The notes under the pieces: model-generated
Databases searched by the model: none
What the model was told of the DNA's origin: nothing
What the model saw: the letters and a program-made list of their open reading frames with translations, nothing else
NCBI GenBank assembly: GCA_964625525.1
Contig: CAZVEE010000030.1
Span: 1 to 40,078 of the forward strand
Length of the DNA: 40,078 nucleotides
Direction: 5' to 3'
Source: CAZVEE01 sp964625525
GTDB lineage: Bacteria > Pseudomonadota > Alphaproteobacteria > JAJFIK01
Position numbers and translations under genes: made by a program
In this document: in pieces, positions 8,022 through 16,816 of the stretch
Layout: each line of letters opens with the position of its first letter
Numbering within the stretch: the first letter of the stretch is position 1

Positions 8022-8090
8022 GCGTTGTTCTGCTCCCGGATGATGATGCGGCCTTGAGGACGCGAACGCCGCCAAGGCCACATCACCCGA

Positions 8091-8348
8091 TCAGCGATTG
8101 TCGTACTGCGCACGCACGGCCAAAAGGCCGCGCTGGGTCACCCGATAGGGCCGGCCGCCTTGCGAGGCGATCAGCCCCCGGCGTTTCAAGCGCTTGAACA
8201 AGGCCACATCGCAGTCCGCCAGGCGCCAGCCCTCGCGGTTCACACAGTGGATCGCCACAATGGCACGGCGCTCATCACGCTCAAGCGTGAGCGCACCACC
8301 TTGCGCCAGCGCATGCAACACGCGCTGTTCACGTTTGGACACATTCAT
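8091..8348 (-). CDS. YjhX family protein (UPF0386), putative toxin, solitary
   Basis: The 85-residue product matches E. coli YjhX along its length: the N-terminal MNVSKREQRVLHALAQGG, the central REGWRLADCDVALFKRLK, and the C-terminal QGGRPYRVTQRGLLAVRAQYDNR. YjhX has been described as a possible toxin paired with the GNAT protein YjhQ. Here no yjhQ-like gene is adjacent; the neighbours are ccrM (convergent) and mutY. The fold is probably winged-helix. A short reading frame and hairpin lie upstream (8418-8469). The family assignment is firm, the toxin role is not. Confidence 0.8.
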   Translation of the reverse strand: MNVSKREQRVLHALAQGGALTLERDERRAIVAIHCVNREGWRLADCDVALFKRLKRRGLIASQGGRPYRVTQRGLLAVRAQYDNR

Positions 8349-8417
8349 GGAAAGGCGCTCCGAGGTCGCACGAACCAGGGCCGCCCGGCCAGATCAGGCG
8401 GGGCGGTGGATCGTCAA

Positions 8418-8441
8418 GCCCTGCCGCGTCGCGGGCAGGGC
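8418..8441 (-). other. Perfect 8-bp hairpin between mutY and yjhX
   Basis: GCCCTGCC (8418-8425) and GGCAGGGC (8434-8441) form a perfect stem with an 8-nt loop. On the minus strand it begins one base after the stop of the 8-codon reading frame at 8469-8443. There is no U-tract, so a simple intrinsic terminator is unlikely. It may be the mutY 3' end or a leader structure of yjhX. Confidence 0.45.
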
Positions 8442-8442
8442 C

Positions 8443-8469
8443 TCAGCGGGCCTCGGTGCGGGTAGACAT
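8443..8469 (-). CDS. Possible 8-codon leader peptide upstream of yjhX
   Basis: On the minus strand an AGGAGAAGG ribosome-binding sequence is followed at once by ATG and the short frame MSTRTEAR, then TGA. The ribosome-binding site is among the strongest in the window. The stop is directly followed by the hairpin at 8418-8441, an arrangement like an attenuator leader. It may equally be chance. It is about 95 bp upstream of yjhX. Confidence 0.3.
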   Translation of the reverse strand: MSTRTEAR

Positions 8470-8591
8470 ACCTTCTCCTGCGGCTTGCGTGCCGTAAGCG
8501 ACAGATGCCGTGCGGCACCCGCCCTGTCAAGACCGTCCCAGGAGACAGCGCCACCAGACGGGCGCGGGAGATGGCCGGCCAGACGATCAGA

Positions 8592-9662
8592 TCAGGCGAA
8601 AAGCGGCCCATCCCCACGCAGCACATGGTCGGCGACTTTGCGCATGACCGTGGGAAGCGCCAGGGTCGCGAACTCGGCCGGACGGACCCAACGGCCGCGT
8701 GCGGCGTGGGCCGCAGCACCATCAGCGACAGCTTCCCACACGGTCAGTTCCAGATGGAAATGGGTAAAGGTGTGACGCACGAGACCGGGCCGGGGCTGCC
8801 AGTCCGCAGCAAACGGCGCGTCACGATGGGTTTCGGCCGGCTCGGCGGTGCGGCTGTCCCAACCGGCGGACGGGAACTCGGTCATTTTGGCCAAAAGCCC
8901 CTTGGGCGGACGGTCACGCACCAGCACCGCGCCATCGCCGCGCACGGCCCAGAAGACAAGGCCCCGTCGGGTGGGCTTGTCGCCCTTGGGGCGTTTGCGC
9001 GGCAAGGCCGCCGTTACCCCCTGCCCCAAGGCGACACAGCCGCGCGACCACGGACAGCGGCCACATTGGGGATTGCGAGGCGTACAGACGGTGGCCCCCA
9101 GATCCATCACGGCTTGGGCGTAATCGCCGGTGCGGCTGCGCGGCGTCAGAGCCGCCGCGTGATCGCGCAGGACGAGCTTGGCATCGGGCAAGGGCGTCTC
9201 CACCCCATGCAGGCGCGCCATCACCCGCTCCACATTACCATCGACCACCACGGCACGGCGCCCAAAGGCAATGGCGGCAATGGCGGCCGCTGTATAAGCG
9301 CCGATCCCTGGCAGCGCACGCAGCCCCTCTTCCGTATCCGGAAAGCGTCCGCCCAGATCATGCGCCACGACCTGAGCGCAAGTATGGAGATTGCGCGCGC
9401 GGGCGTAATAGCCGAGCCCCGCCCACGCGCTGAGCACCGCATCAAGCTCGGCCGCCGCCAGCGCCGCCACCGACGGCCAGCGCCGCGTGAAGGCTTCAAA
9501 GTAGGGAATGACCGCCGCCACCGTGGTCTGCTGGAGCATGATCTCCGACAACCACACATGATAGGGCGCGCTTGCCTGCGCCGCCGCAGGAGGCGCCCGC
9601 CAAGGCAGCACCCGGGCGTGAGCATCGTACCAGTCGAGCAGGCGGCGGGCGCGGTCGGGCAT
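8592..9662 (-). CDS. mutY: A/G-specific adenine glycosylase MutY
   Basis: MutY removes adenine mispaired with 8-oxoguanine. The 356-residue protein has catalytic Glu40 in SEIMLQQT, the helix-hairpin-helix LPGIGAYTAAAI at 117-128, and catalytic Asp141 in VVDGNVERV. The 4Fe-4S ligands are Cys193-x6-Cys200-x2-Cys203-x5-Cys209. The C-terminal NUDIX-like domain that recognises 8-oxoG spans roughly 225-350. It is divergent from the DUF721 gene over a 149-bp region, the common alphaproteobacterial order mutY / DUF721 / dsbA / smc. Confidence 0.95.
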   Translation of the reverse strand: MPDRARRLLDWYDAHARVLPWRAPPAAAQASAPYHVWLSEIMLQQTTVAAVIPYFEAFTRRWPSVAALAAAELDAVLSAWAGLGYYARARNLHTCAQVVAHDLGGRFPDTEEGLRALPGIGAYTAAAIAAIAFGRRAVVVDGNVERVMARLHGVETPLPDAKLVLRDHAAALTPRSRTGDYAQAVMDLGATVCTPRNPQCGRCPWSRGCVALGQGVTAALPRKRPKGDKPTRRGLVFWAVRGDGAVLVRDRPPKGLLAKMTEFPSAGWDSRTAEPAETHRDAPFAADWQPRPGLVRHTFTHFHLELTVWEAVADGAAAHAARGRWVRPAEFATLALPTVMRKVADHVLRGDGPLFA

Positions 9663-9811
9663 GGGCTCGTGCGATCCGGCTTAGACTTGACAAACGCGGC
9701 GCGAGCGCGCGCCATGGCACCCAGATAGCGCATTCCGTCCCAAAGGCCCAATCGGCGCGCGACACCAGTTCAGCCGAAGCCTCCACAGCCCCTGACGATC
9801 ACAAGCGAGTG

Positions 9812-10378
9812 ATGACCGCCGACACACCCAAACGCCAAGCCGCCCGGCTGCTTGCCAGCGCGCACCTTCAACGCGGCCTGTTACACGCGGTGCCGCGCAC
9901 GAAAGCACCGGCCCGGCCCACCCGTGCGGCCGGGCAGGCCGTGCAGTCGGCGGCCGGGCCGGCCTATAAGAAATTCCGCCGCTCGCACAATGAGTTGGCG
10001 GGCGTGTGGCCGGAAATCGTCGGGGCAACGCTGGCGCAACTGACGCGGCCGGAGCATTACCAGCCGGGCACGGGGCTTTCCAACAATGGCGTTTTGACCG
10101 TGAAAGTGGCCGGCGCCATCGCCCTCGACCTGCAACATATGGCGCCCCAGGTGATTGAGCGGGTGAACGGCTATTTCGGCTATCAGGCGATTGCCCGCCT
10201 CAAAATCGTCCAAGGTCCGCTGCCGAATGCCGCGACGAGCCCGCGCCGGGCGGTCCGCCCCCTGGGCGCGGCGGAACGGCGGGCCTTGACGGACAGCCTG
10301 AAGCCCATCGACCATGACGGTCTGCGCGCAGTGCTGGCGCGGCTGGGCACAAAGATTCTGGGACGGCGCGAGCCGTGA
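9812..10378 (+). CDS. DUF721 / DciA-like protein
   Basis: This 188-residue protein has a DUF721 core (about residues 45-140), with FRRSHNELAGVWPEIVGATLAQLTRPE followed by LTVKVAGAIALDLQHMAPQVIERVNGYFG. DciA proteins of this family help load the replicative helicase; in alphaproteobacteria this role is inferred. The N-terminal 40 residues are basic and probably disordered. ATG 9812 is preceded by an overlapping in-frame GTG at 9809. A TTGACA hexamer at 9687-9692 could be a -35 element, but no good -10 follows. The DsbA-like gene starts 24 bp after its stop. Confidence 0.78.
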   Translation: MTADTPKRQAARLLASAHLQRGLLHAVPRTKAPARPTRAAGQAVQSAAGPAYKKFRRSHNELAGVWPEIVGATLAQLTRPEHYQPGTGLSNNGVLTVKVAGAIALDLQHMAPQVIERVNGYFGYQAIARLKIVQGPLPNAATSPRRAVRPLGAAERRALTDSLKPIDHDGLRAVLARLGTKILGRREP

Positions 10379-10402
10379 GCATGCCAAGAGGGAGCAAGCC
10401 AA

Positions 10403-11206
10403 ATGGCGGGGCACAAGAGTTCTGAAAACGGGTTTGGCCGGGTCGGCCTGTTAGGCGGCGTCGCGGCGCTGGCGGCGGCGGGCCTGGTGGTGTGGCTGAG
10501 CAGCGGTCCGGCACCGGACGACGCCGCGCGCCAAGCAGCCATGGCGCCAGCCCTCGACACCAGCACCGAAACCGGATCCGGCGTCAGCCTGATCGGCGCG
10601 GCCCATGCGGCGACGGCCGCTGACGTGGCCACCAGCGCAGCGCTCGGGCGGCCGGGCGATATGGTGCTGGGCAGCGCCGATGCGCCGGTGGAGATGATCG
10701 AATACGCCTCCATGACCTGCGGGCACTGCGCCCAGTTCAAACTGACCGTGTTCCCGGAGATCAAAGAGCGCTTCATCGACACGGGCCAGCTGCGCTACAC
10801 GCTGCGCGAATTCCCGGTGGGCGGCCCCGAGATCCGTGGCCTGTCCACCGCAGCCTTTATGCTGGCGCGCTGCGCGGCCGGCGACAGCACGGACCGGTAT
10901 TACAAGGTCGTGGACCTGCTGTTCTCCACCCAACCCCAATGGATCCGGGTGTCGAGCGCCAATGAAGCCCATGACCAGCTCAAGACCATCATGCGCCAGG
11001 CCAATGTGACCGAGAGCCAGTACAACGCTTGCATCACCGACGATACGGAGTATCAGCGGGTGCTGGCCGTCGCAGACCAGGGCGCGGACGTGTTCGAGGT
11101 GACGGGCACCCCGACTATCATTTTGAACGGGGAAACCTTCACCGGCCTGCGCACCGCGGAGGGCCTGGGCGAGGCCATCGAAGCGCTCGTCGCGGCGGCG
11201 CCATAA
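10403..11206 (+). CDS. Membrane-anchored DsbA-family thiol oxidoreductase
   Basis: This 267-residue protein has an N-terminal transmembrane anchor (about residues 13-33) and a periplasmic thioredoxin-like domain. The redox motif is Cys106-Gly-His-Cys109 in MTCGHCAQF, and the cis-proline loop is VTGTPTIILNG. Between them is the helical insertion of DsbA proteins. Cys135-like residues outside the motif (LARCAAG, YNACITDD) may form a structural disulfide. The likely role is disulfide formation or isomerisation in envelope proteins. The ribosome-binding site AGGGAG precedes ATG 10403. It lies in the conserved DUF721-dsbA-smc order. Confidence 0.87.
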   Translation: MAGHKSSENGFGRVGLLGGVAALAAAGLVVWLSSGPAPDDAARQAAMAPALDTSTETGSGVSLIGAAHAATAADVATSAALGRPGDMVLGSADAPVEMIEYASMTCGHCAQFKLTVFPEIKERFIDTGQLRYTLREFPVGGPEIRGLSTAAFMLARCAAGDSTDRYYKVVDLLFSTQPQWIRVSSANEAHDQLKTIMRQANVTESQYNACITDDTEYQRVLAVADQGADVFEVTGTPTIILNGETFTGLRTAEGLGEAIEALVAAAP

Positions 11207-11243
11207 GCTCCGTCGCGTCTGCTCTTCGTTTCGAAATGACACA

Positions 11244-11276
11244 TCTTACCGCCGCGCGCCTAGAGCGGCGGTAAGA
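11244..11276 (+). terminator. Long perfect hairpin downstream of the DsbA-like gene
   Basis: TCTTACCGCCGC (11244-11255) pairs with GCGGCGGTAAGA (11265-11276), a perfect 12-bp stem with a 9-nt loop, 38 bp after the DsbA-like stop. The lack of a U-tract weakens the call as an intrinsic terminator. It may mark a transcript end or processing site before smc. Confidence 0.5.
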
Positions 11277-11438
11277 ATCACCCCATGATCCAGGGATTGT
11301 GGTTCGGTTTGGGACAGGGTCCGGCCGGGCCGCCCAAGGGGGTGATGCAGGATCAGGCCCGCCGTCTCGGGAGCCGTCGCAACGGTCCGAGATCTGCATG
11401 CTGAAGGGTCTGCCCTGCCCAGAAACGAAGAGTCGTCC

Positions 11439-14400
11439 GTGAAATTCACTCGACTGCGCGTTACCGGTTTTAAGTCCTTTGTCGATCCCACTGAACTGGC
11501 GATCGAACCGGGCCTGACCGGCATTGTTGGCCCGAATGGCTGCGGCAAATCCAATATCGTGGAGGCGCTGCGCTGGGTCATGGGGGAGACCTCAGCCAAG
11601 TCGCTGCGCGGCTCGGGCATGGAAGATGTGATCTTCTCAGGCACCAGCGGGCGGCCCGCGCGCAATTCAGCGGAAGTGGTGCTGAGCATCGATAATGAGG
11701 ACCGGCGCGCGCCGCCAGCCTTCAACGACGCGGAAAGCCTCGACATTACCCGGCGCATTGAGCGCGACGCAGGCTCGGCTTACCGGATCAACGGGAAAGA
11801 TGTGCGCGCGAAGGACGTGCAGCTCTTGTTCGCGGATCTGTCGTCCGGGGCCCACTCGCCGGCCATGGTGCGCCAGGGGCAAATCTCGATCCTGGTGAAC
11901 GCCAAGCCGCAGAACCGGCGCATGATCCTGGAGGAAGCAGCGGGGATCTCGGGTTTGCATTCGCGCCGGCATGAGGCCGAGCTGCGCCTGCGGGCGGCGG
12001 AGACCAATCTTCAGCGCCTGGACGATGTGGTGCAGCAGCTGGAAAGCCAGCTGGGCAGCCTGAAACGTCAGGCCAAGCAGGCGGCCCGCTATCGCACGCT
12101 GTCGGATCAAATTCGCAAGGCCGAGGCGATTGTCTTGTTCCTGCGCTGGAAAGAAGCCAGCGACGGGGTACTGGCGGGCGAAGCAGCGTTCCGGGAGCTG
12201 GAGCAGACGGTGGCGCGGCTGACGCAAGACGCGGCGAGCGCGGCGCGCCTGCAAGCCAATGAGGCAGAAGGCCTACCGGCCCTGCGCGAGGCGGAAGCCG
12301 CCGCTGCAGCCGCCTTGCACCGGCTGACCGTGGAACGCGATACGCTCGATGCGGAGGAAAACCGCGCTCGTCAGGAAGCAGAGCGTCTGGAGCGCCAGCT
12401 CGCGCAGATCACCGCGGATATCGAGCGCGAACAGGCGGGCCTTGCGGACGGGGCGGATGAGTTGGAGCGGCTGACGGCGGAAGCCGAGGCGCTGAATGCC
12501 CAGGAAACAGGCCATGACGAGCGGCTGGCGGCGGCGCAAACAGAGGCGGACGCGGACAAGGCCGCTTTGAGCGAGGCGGAAAAGGCGCTGGAAACGGCGA
12601 CGCAAGAGGCGGCGCAGTTCCAGGCCCGACGCTCGGGCCTCAGCCGTCAGAAGACGGAGCTTGAGGCGCGGGCCACGCGGCTGTCCCGTGATTTAGACAA
12701 GGTGGTCAGTGAACGGCGCGACCTGGAAGCCCAGGGCGGCGACCCGGCGGCACTTGAGGGTGCACAAGCGGCCGTGACAGAAGCCGAAGCGCAGGTGAGC
12801 GCGGCGGAGACGGCCGCAGGAGAAGCGGAACAGGCACGCGGAGAAGCCCAAAGCGCAGAGCGCGCGGCACGGGAACCGACACAGGACGCGGACCGGTCCG
12901 TCAGTGCGCTGGAAGCCGAAGCCAAGACCTTGGCCCGCATGCTGACCACAGAGGACCACGATCTCTGGCCGCCCGTGGTGGACGCAATCCAGGTTGAGCC
13001 GGGCTATGAGGCGGCCCTGGGCGCCGCACTCGGCGATGATCTCGACGTGCCGGCGGACGATGCAGCCCCCATGCATTGGGCGACCCTGGATCCACTTGAT
13101 CCGGTCCCGGCGCTACCCGCCGAAGCGCGGCCCTTGAGCGACCTGGTGCAAGGCCCACCGGCGCTGACGCGGCGCCTGAGCCAGATCGGCCTGGTGTCAG
13201 ACACTGAAGGCAAGGCGCTTCAGGCGCATTTGAAACCGGGCCAACGGCTGGTGAGCCGCGACGGCGATCTGTGGCGCTGGGACGGGATGACCGTGGCGGC
13301 GGATGCCCCGACCCCGGCGGCCGTGCGCCTGGCGCAGCGCAATCGTCTGGCGGAATTGGACCAGGAGCTAGAGGCCGCCCGTCAGGCGGCGCGGGACGCC
13401 CGTGAAGCCGCCCATGCGGCCCGTCAGCGGGCGGAACAAGCAGCAGAAGCCGAGCGCAGCGCCCGGCAAGATGTCCGCGACGCGGGTCGCACGCTCGCCA
13501 CCGCGCGCACACGCCTGGCCGAAACCGAAAAGACCGCCAATCGCCACGCCGCCCGCCTTGCCGCCCTGGGCGAAGCACAAACGCGGCTCGACGCGGAACT
13601 GGCGGAAGTGAGTGAAACCCTCAGCACCGTGAGCGCCGACCTGGAACAGGTGGGCGATGGCAGTGAACTGACGGATGCCGTTACGGGCGTCAAAGATCAG
13701 GTCCACGGCCTGCGTCTGAAGGGTACTGACAGCCGCGCCGCTCTAGAGAGCCTGCGCCGGGACGGCGAGACCCGCCGCGCCCGCCTGGACGCCATCGATA
13801 AGACCCGCTCGGGCTGGGAAAGCCGCAGCCAGGGGGCGGTGGCGCAGTTGGAGCAACTGGCCGTGCGCAAAGCAGCGACGGCGGAAGAGTTGGAAACGGC
13901 CCGTGCCGTACCCGACCAGATCACCCAGCGCCGGGATGGGCTCATTGAAGCGCTCGACATGGCCGAAGCGCGCCGCAATGTGGCCGCGAACGCTCTTCAG
14001 GAGGCGGAAAATCGCCTACGCGAGGTGGATTCCCGCGCCAAGACGCTGCAATCGGATGTGGCCACGGCCCGGGAAGACCGGGCCCGTCAGGAAGCCACTC
14101 TGATTGCCGTGCGTGAACGGGTGGAGGACGTGGCAGCGCGTATCCGAGAAGCACTCGACTGTGCGCCGGAAGAGGTGCTGGACGCGGGCGGTGTGGAAAG
14201 TGGCGAAGTGCTACCGCCACTGGAAGAGATCGAACGGCGCCTGGAGCGGCTCAAGCGTGAGCGCGATAACATGGGCGCGGTCAATCTGCGGGCGGATGAA
14301 GAGAGCCAGGAGTATACCTCTCAACTCGACAGCATGAATGCCGAGCGCGAGGACCTGATCCAGGCCATTGCCCGCCTGCGCCAGGGGATTTCAAGTTTGA

Positions 14401-14897
14401 ACAAGGAAGGCCGCGAGCGCCTGCTGGCTGCCTTCGGCATCGTCAACGAGCATTTCACGCGCCTGTTCACGAGCCTCTTCGGCGGTGGCACGGCGCATCT
14501 GGAACTGGTCGAGTCGGACGATCCATTGGAAGCGGGGCTGGAGATCTTCGCCCGCCCGCCCGGTAAAAAACTGCAATCGCTTTCGCTGTTGTCAGGCGGC
14601 GAACAGGCGCTGACGGCCATGTCGCTGATCTTCGCGGTGTTCCTGTCAAACCCAGCGCCCATCTGCGTGCTCGACGAGGTGGACGCGCCCCTTGATGACG
14701 CCAATGTGGAGCGTTTCTGCAATCTCCTCGATGAGATCACGCGCAACACCGAAACGCGTTTCCTGATCATCACGCACCATGCGCTGACCATGTCACGCAT
14801 GAACCGTCTTTACGGTGTGACCATGGCCGAGCGCGGCGTCAGCCAACTCGTCTCGGTCAATCTTCAGGAAGCAGAGCGTGTGGTGGCGGCGGAGTAA
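11439..14897 (+). CDS. smc: Chromosome segregation protein SMC
   Basis: SMC is the ATPase core of bacterial condensin, which organises and separates chromosomes. The 1152-residue protein shows Walker A GPNGCGKSN near residue 31, two long Ala/Glu/Arg-rich coiled coils (about 170-500 and 635-985), and a hinge at about 505-625. The C-terminal head has the ABC signature LLSGGEQALTAMS and Walker B PICVLDEVDAPLDDANV. The start is GTG 11439, giving MKFTRLRVTGFKSF, the canonical N-terminus. The ribosome-binding site is weak (GAAGAG). scpA and scpB are not in the window. The stop is 12 bp from the convergent btaB stop. Confidence 0.96.
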   Translation: MKFTRLRVTGFKSFVDPTELAIEPGLTGIVGPNGCGKSNIVEALRWVMGETSAKSLRGSGMEDVIFSGTSGRPARNSAEVVLSIDNEDRRAPPAFNDAESLDITRRIERDAGSAYRINGKDVRAKDVQLLFADLSSGAHSPAMVRQGQISILVNAKPQNRRMILEEAAGISGLHSRRHEAELRLRAAETNLQRLDDVVQQLESQLGSLKRQAKQAARYRTLSDQIRKAEAIVLFLRWKEASDGVLAGEAAFRELEQTVARLTQDAASAARLQANEAEGLPALREAEAAAAAALHRLTVERDTLDAEENRARQEAERLERQLAQITADIEREQAGLADGADELERLTAEAEALNAQETGHDERLAAAQTEADADKAALSEAEKALETATQEAAQFQARRSGLSRQKTELEARATRLSRDLDKVVSERRDLEAQGGDPAALEGAQAAVTEAEAQVSAAETAAGEAEQARGEAQSAERAAREPTQDADRSVSALEAEAKTLARMLTTEDHDLWPPVVDAIQVEPGYEAALGAALGDDLDVPADDAAPMHWATLDPLDPVPALPAEARPLSDLVQGPPALTRRLSQIGLVSDTEGKALQAHLKPGQRLVSRDGDLWRWDGMTVAADAPTPAAVRLAQRNRLAELDQELEAARQAARDAREAAHAARQRAEQAAEAERSARQDVRDAGRTLATARTRLAETEKTANRHAARLAALGEAQTRLDAELAEVSETLSTVSADLEQVGDGSELTDAVTGVKDQVHGLRLKGTDSRAALESLRRDGETRRARLDAIDKTRSGWESRSQGAVAQLEQLAVRKAATAEELETARAVPDQITQRRDGLIEALDMAEARRNVAANALQEAENRLREVDSRAKTLQSDVATAREDRARQEATLIAVRERVEDVAARIREALDCAPEEVLDAGGVESGEVLPPLEEIERRLERLKRERDNMGAVNLRADEESQEYTSQLDSMNAEREDLIQAIARLRQGISSLNKEGRERLLAAFGIVNEHFTRLFTSLFGGGTAHLELVESDDPLEAGLEIFARPPGKKLQSLSLLSGGEQALTAMSLIFAVFLSNPAPICVLDEVDAPLDDANVERFCNLLDEITRNTETRFLIITHHALTMSRMNRLYGVTMAERGVSQLVSVNLQEAERVVAAE

Positions 14898-14909
14898 GCG
14901 GCACACTGC

Positions 14910-15578
14910 TCAGCGATCAATACGCAGATAAACCGCATAACCCCGATAAAGCGGTGTCCAGGTCATTGTTCCGCCCACGTCGTCCGCCGCCTCGCGGGCG
15001 ACGGCTTCCAGGTCCGGTCGCGGCGTCACGTCAAAGCTGGCAAGCCAGGCGTAAAGACCGCTTTTGAAAAGGCCCGGAAGCCGGTCGCACGGCCCGAAAT
15101 CCACGACCGCGAACCGCCCCCCAGGCTTGGTCAACGCCAGGCCCTGGCGCAGGGCCGCTTGCCAGTCGGGGATCATGGACAGGGAATAGGAAATAAAGAC
15201 GCGCTCGAACCCCGCCTCGCCTGTTTCCCCGAACGCGGCGCGGCCGGGAAAGCTGGTCGCGTCGCCTTGGGTGAACGTGCTGCGATGCTCCATGCCAGCG
15301 CGGGAAACGGACGCCGTTGCGGATTTGAGCATCTCATCGGAGATATCAAAGCCATAGAGCTTAGCCTGGGCATAACGCGCGCCCACCGCCACCAGATTGC
15401 GGCCGGTGCCACAGCCCACTTCAAGCACCGCATCACCATCAGCAAGCTGAAGATCTTCAATCAGATGATCCCGTCCCAAAAGATAGTATTTCCGGGTGGC
15501 GTCATAGATATGCCGCTGCAACCGGTACATCCGGTCCATGGCCCGGGCATGGGACTGGGAAGACGCTTCAGCGCTCAT
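14910..15578 (-). CDS. btaB: Betaine lipid N-methyltransferase BtaB
   Basis: BtaB trimethylates diacylglycerylhomoserine with SAM to give the betaine lipid DGTS. This 222-residue class I methyltransferase has the SAM-binding motif VLEVGCGTGRNL near residue 50, GFDISDEMLKSA, and YSLSMIPDWQ. The N-terminal MDRMYRLQRHIYDATRKYYLLGRD segment is characteristic of BtaB. The start at 15578 lies 8 bp after the btaA stop, so the two are co-transcribed; the frame continues further upstream only over btaA. The assignment depends strongly on the adjacent btaA. Confidence 0.88.
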   Translation of the reverse strand: MSAEASSQSHARAMDRMYRLQRHIYDATRKYYLLGRDHLIEDLQLADGDAVLEVGCGTGRNLVAVGARYAQAKLYGFDISDEMLKSATASVSRAGMEHRSTFTQGDATSFPGRAAFGETGEAGFERVFISYSLSMIPDWQAALRQGLALTKPGGRFAVVDFGPCDRLPGLFKSGLYAWLASFDVTPRPDLEAVAREAADDVGGTMTWTPLYRGYAVYLRIDR

Positions 15579-15586
15579 AACTCGGT

Positions 15587-16816
15587 TCAGCCCTTGAACT
15601 CGTAAATGTGGAGACCGCCATAGATGGAAGAGCGGTCGCGGCGACACAGCTCCTGCCCCCAGTCGGGGTAAGAGGCCCAGCGCGCCAGGATCTCCTCGGG
15701 GAGCGCGCCTTCCAGCGGGCTGTCCTCGCCGGCCGTGCGGAAAACGACCCGGCCGCCGGGCCGCGCGGTACGGGTGAAGGTGGTCCACAAATCGGTGAGC
15801 TGGGCCGGGGTCATCCAATCCTGCGCATCGAGCATCAGATAACCGTCAAAGCTGTCTTCCTCTTCCACGTTCAGATATTCGGTCATGGAGAGGTGATAGA
15901 CCTGCACGTCGCGGGCGCTCTCGCGCACCGCATCATAATATTCCTCGCGCAAGTAAGGCGGCACGGCGATGCGCTCTTCCACGTCATAGGAGCGGCCGAA
16001 AGCCTGCCAGGCGAAGTAATTCTCCGATAACGGAAAATCACAGGCCAGCGTCTCCAGGCGCTCACGCAGCACCTCGTTCATGGGGCGCCCGCCGGACAGG
16101 TGCACATATTGCGCCGGCGGAATGCCCAGGCCATAGAGCGAAACCGGATTATTGCACAGCCATTTGATGAACGGGCTGTCGAAAAGCGGTCCAAACTGGG
16201 TTTCAAACAGCCAGCGCTGCTGCTCCTGGTTCTTCGCCGTCAGCATGCGTTTAGGGTCGCGCCCGTAGAGGCGAGACACCACATGCGCCAGTCCGATGAA
16301 CCGGCCGAGCAGGCCATGGCGATAGAAATTGCGCGAGAAGCGATCAATACGCCGGCGGAACGGGCGGCGCGCTTCCCAGTAGGCGCGGGTATCGCGGTCC
16401 AAATGCGGCGCGATGTAACGATCATAGGCGTGCACATTGGCTTTCTCGTCCGCATGGCCGAAAAAGCGGAAGAAGGCCTCGTAATTGGGCAGGTGCTGCA
16501 CAGCGGCGAGTTTCAGGCGCGCCAGCGCCACGTGGGCCGGGTTCAAATCGACGGCCACAACGCCAGCAGGCCGCGCGCCCAGATAGCTCATGAGATTGCA
16601 GCCGCCAGAGGCGATCGTGATCACGCGCTTGTCGCACGCATCGCCCAGCGGCAAGCCCAGCGCCTCCATATCCACCACCGGATCTTCCCAGATTTGCGGG
16701 TAGACAAGGCCCGAAAACGCCCAAATGAAGAGCTGGTCCAGCATCCCGCGCTTGGAGACGCGCGGGCGCTCCTCACGCACCGCGGACCGCAACCGCTGAT
16801 TCTTGCTGCGCAGCAT
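15587..16816 (-). CDS. btaA: Betaine lipid synthase BtaA (DUF3419)
   Basis: BtaA transfers the 3-amino-3-carboxypropyl group of SAM to diacylglycerol, the first step of DGTS betaine lipid synthesis. The 409-residue length is close to the Rhodobacter protein. Visible blocks are LVYPQIWEDPVVDMEAL, the SAM site ITIASGGCNLMSYL, VVAVDLNPAHVAL and the C-terminal DRSSIYGGLHIYEFKG. ATG 16816 is preceded by AGGAAG. These lipids replace phospholipids under phosphate limitation in some marine and soil bacteria. I see no PhoB box upstream. Confidence 0.92.
   Translation of the reverse strand: MLRSKNQRLRSAVREERPRVSKRGMLDQLFIWAFSGLVYPQIWEDPVVDMEALGLPLGDACDKRVITIASGGCNLMSYLGARPAGVVAVDLNPAHVALARLKLAAVQHLPNYEAFFRFFGHADEKANVHAYDRYIAPHLDRDTRAYWEARRPFRRRIDRFSRNFYRHGLLGRFIGLAHVVSRLYGRDPKRMLTAKNQEQQRWLFETQFGPLFDSPFIKWLCNNPVSLYGLGIPPAQYVHLSGGRPMNEVLRERLETLACDFPLSENYFAWQAFGRSYDVEERIAVPPYLREEYYDAVRESARDVQVYHLSMTEYLNVEEEDSFDGYLMLDAQDWMTPAQLTDLWTTFTRTARPGGRVVFRTAGEDSPLEGALPEEILARWASYPDWGQELCRRDRSSIYGGLHIYEFKG

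Noticed and set aside
8505..9728. Long open frame antisense to mutY
   Set aside because: mutY has all catalytic and cluster residues on the opposite strand; the antisense product resembles no family.
10394..10402. GAGCAAGCC shared between the moaB and DsbA-like leaders
   Set aside because: Only 9 bp in common, near ribosome-binding sites, with no tandem structure at the second locus; likely chance.
15579..15818. 80-residue N-terminal extension of btaB
   Set aside because: It overlaps the conserved C-terminus of btaA; ATG 15578 gives the normal BtaB length.
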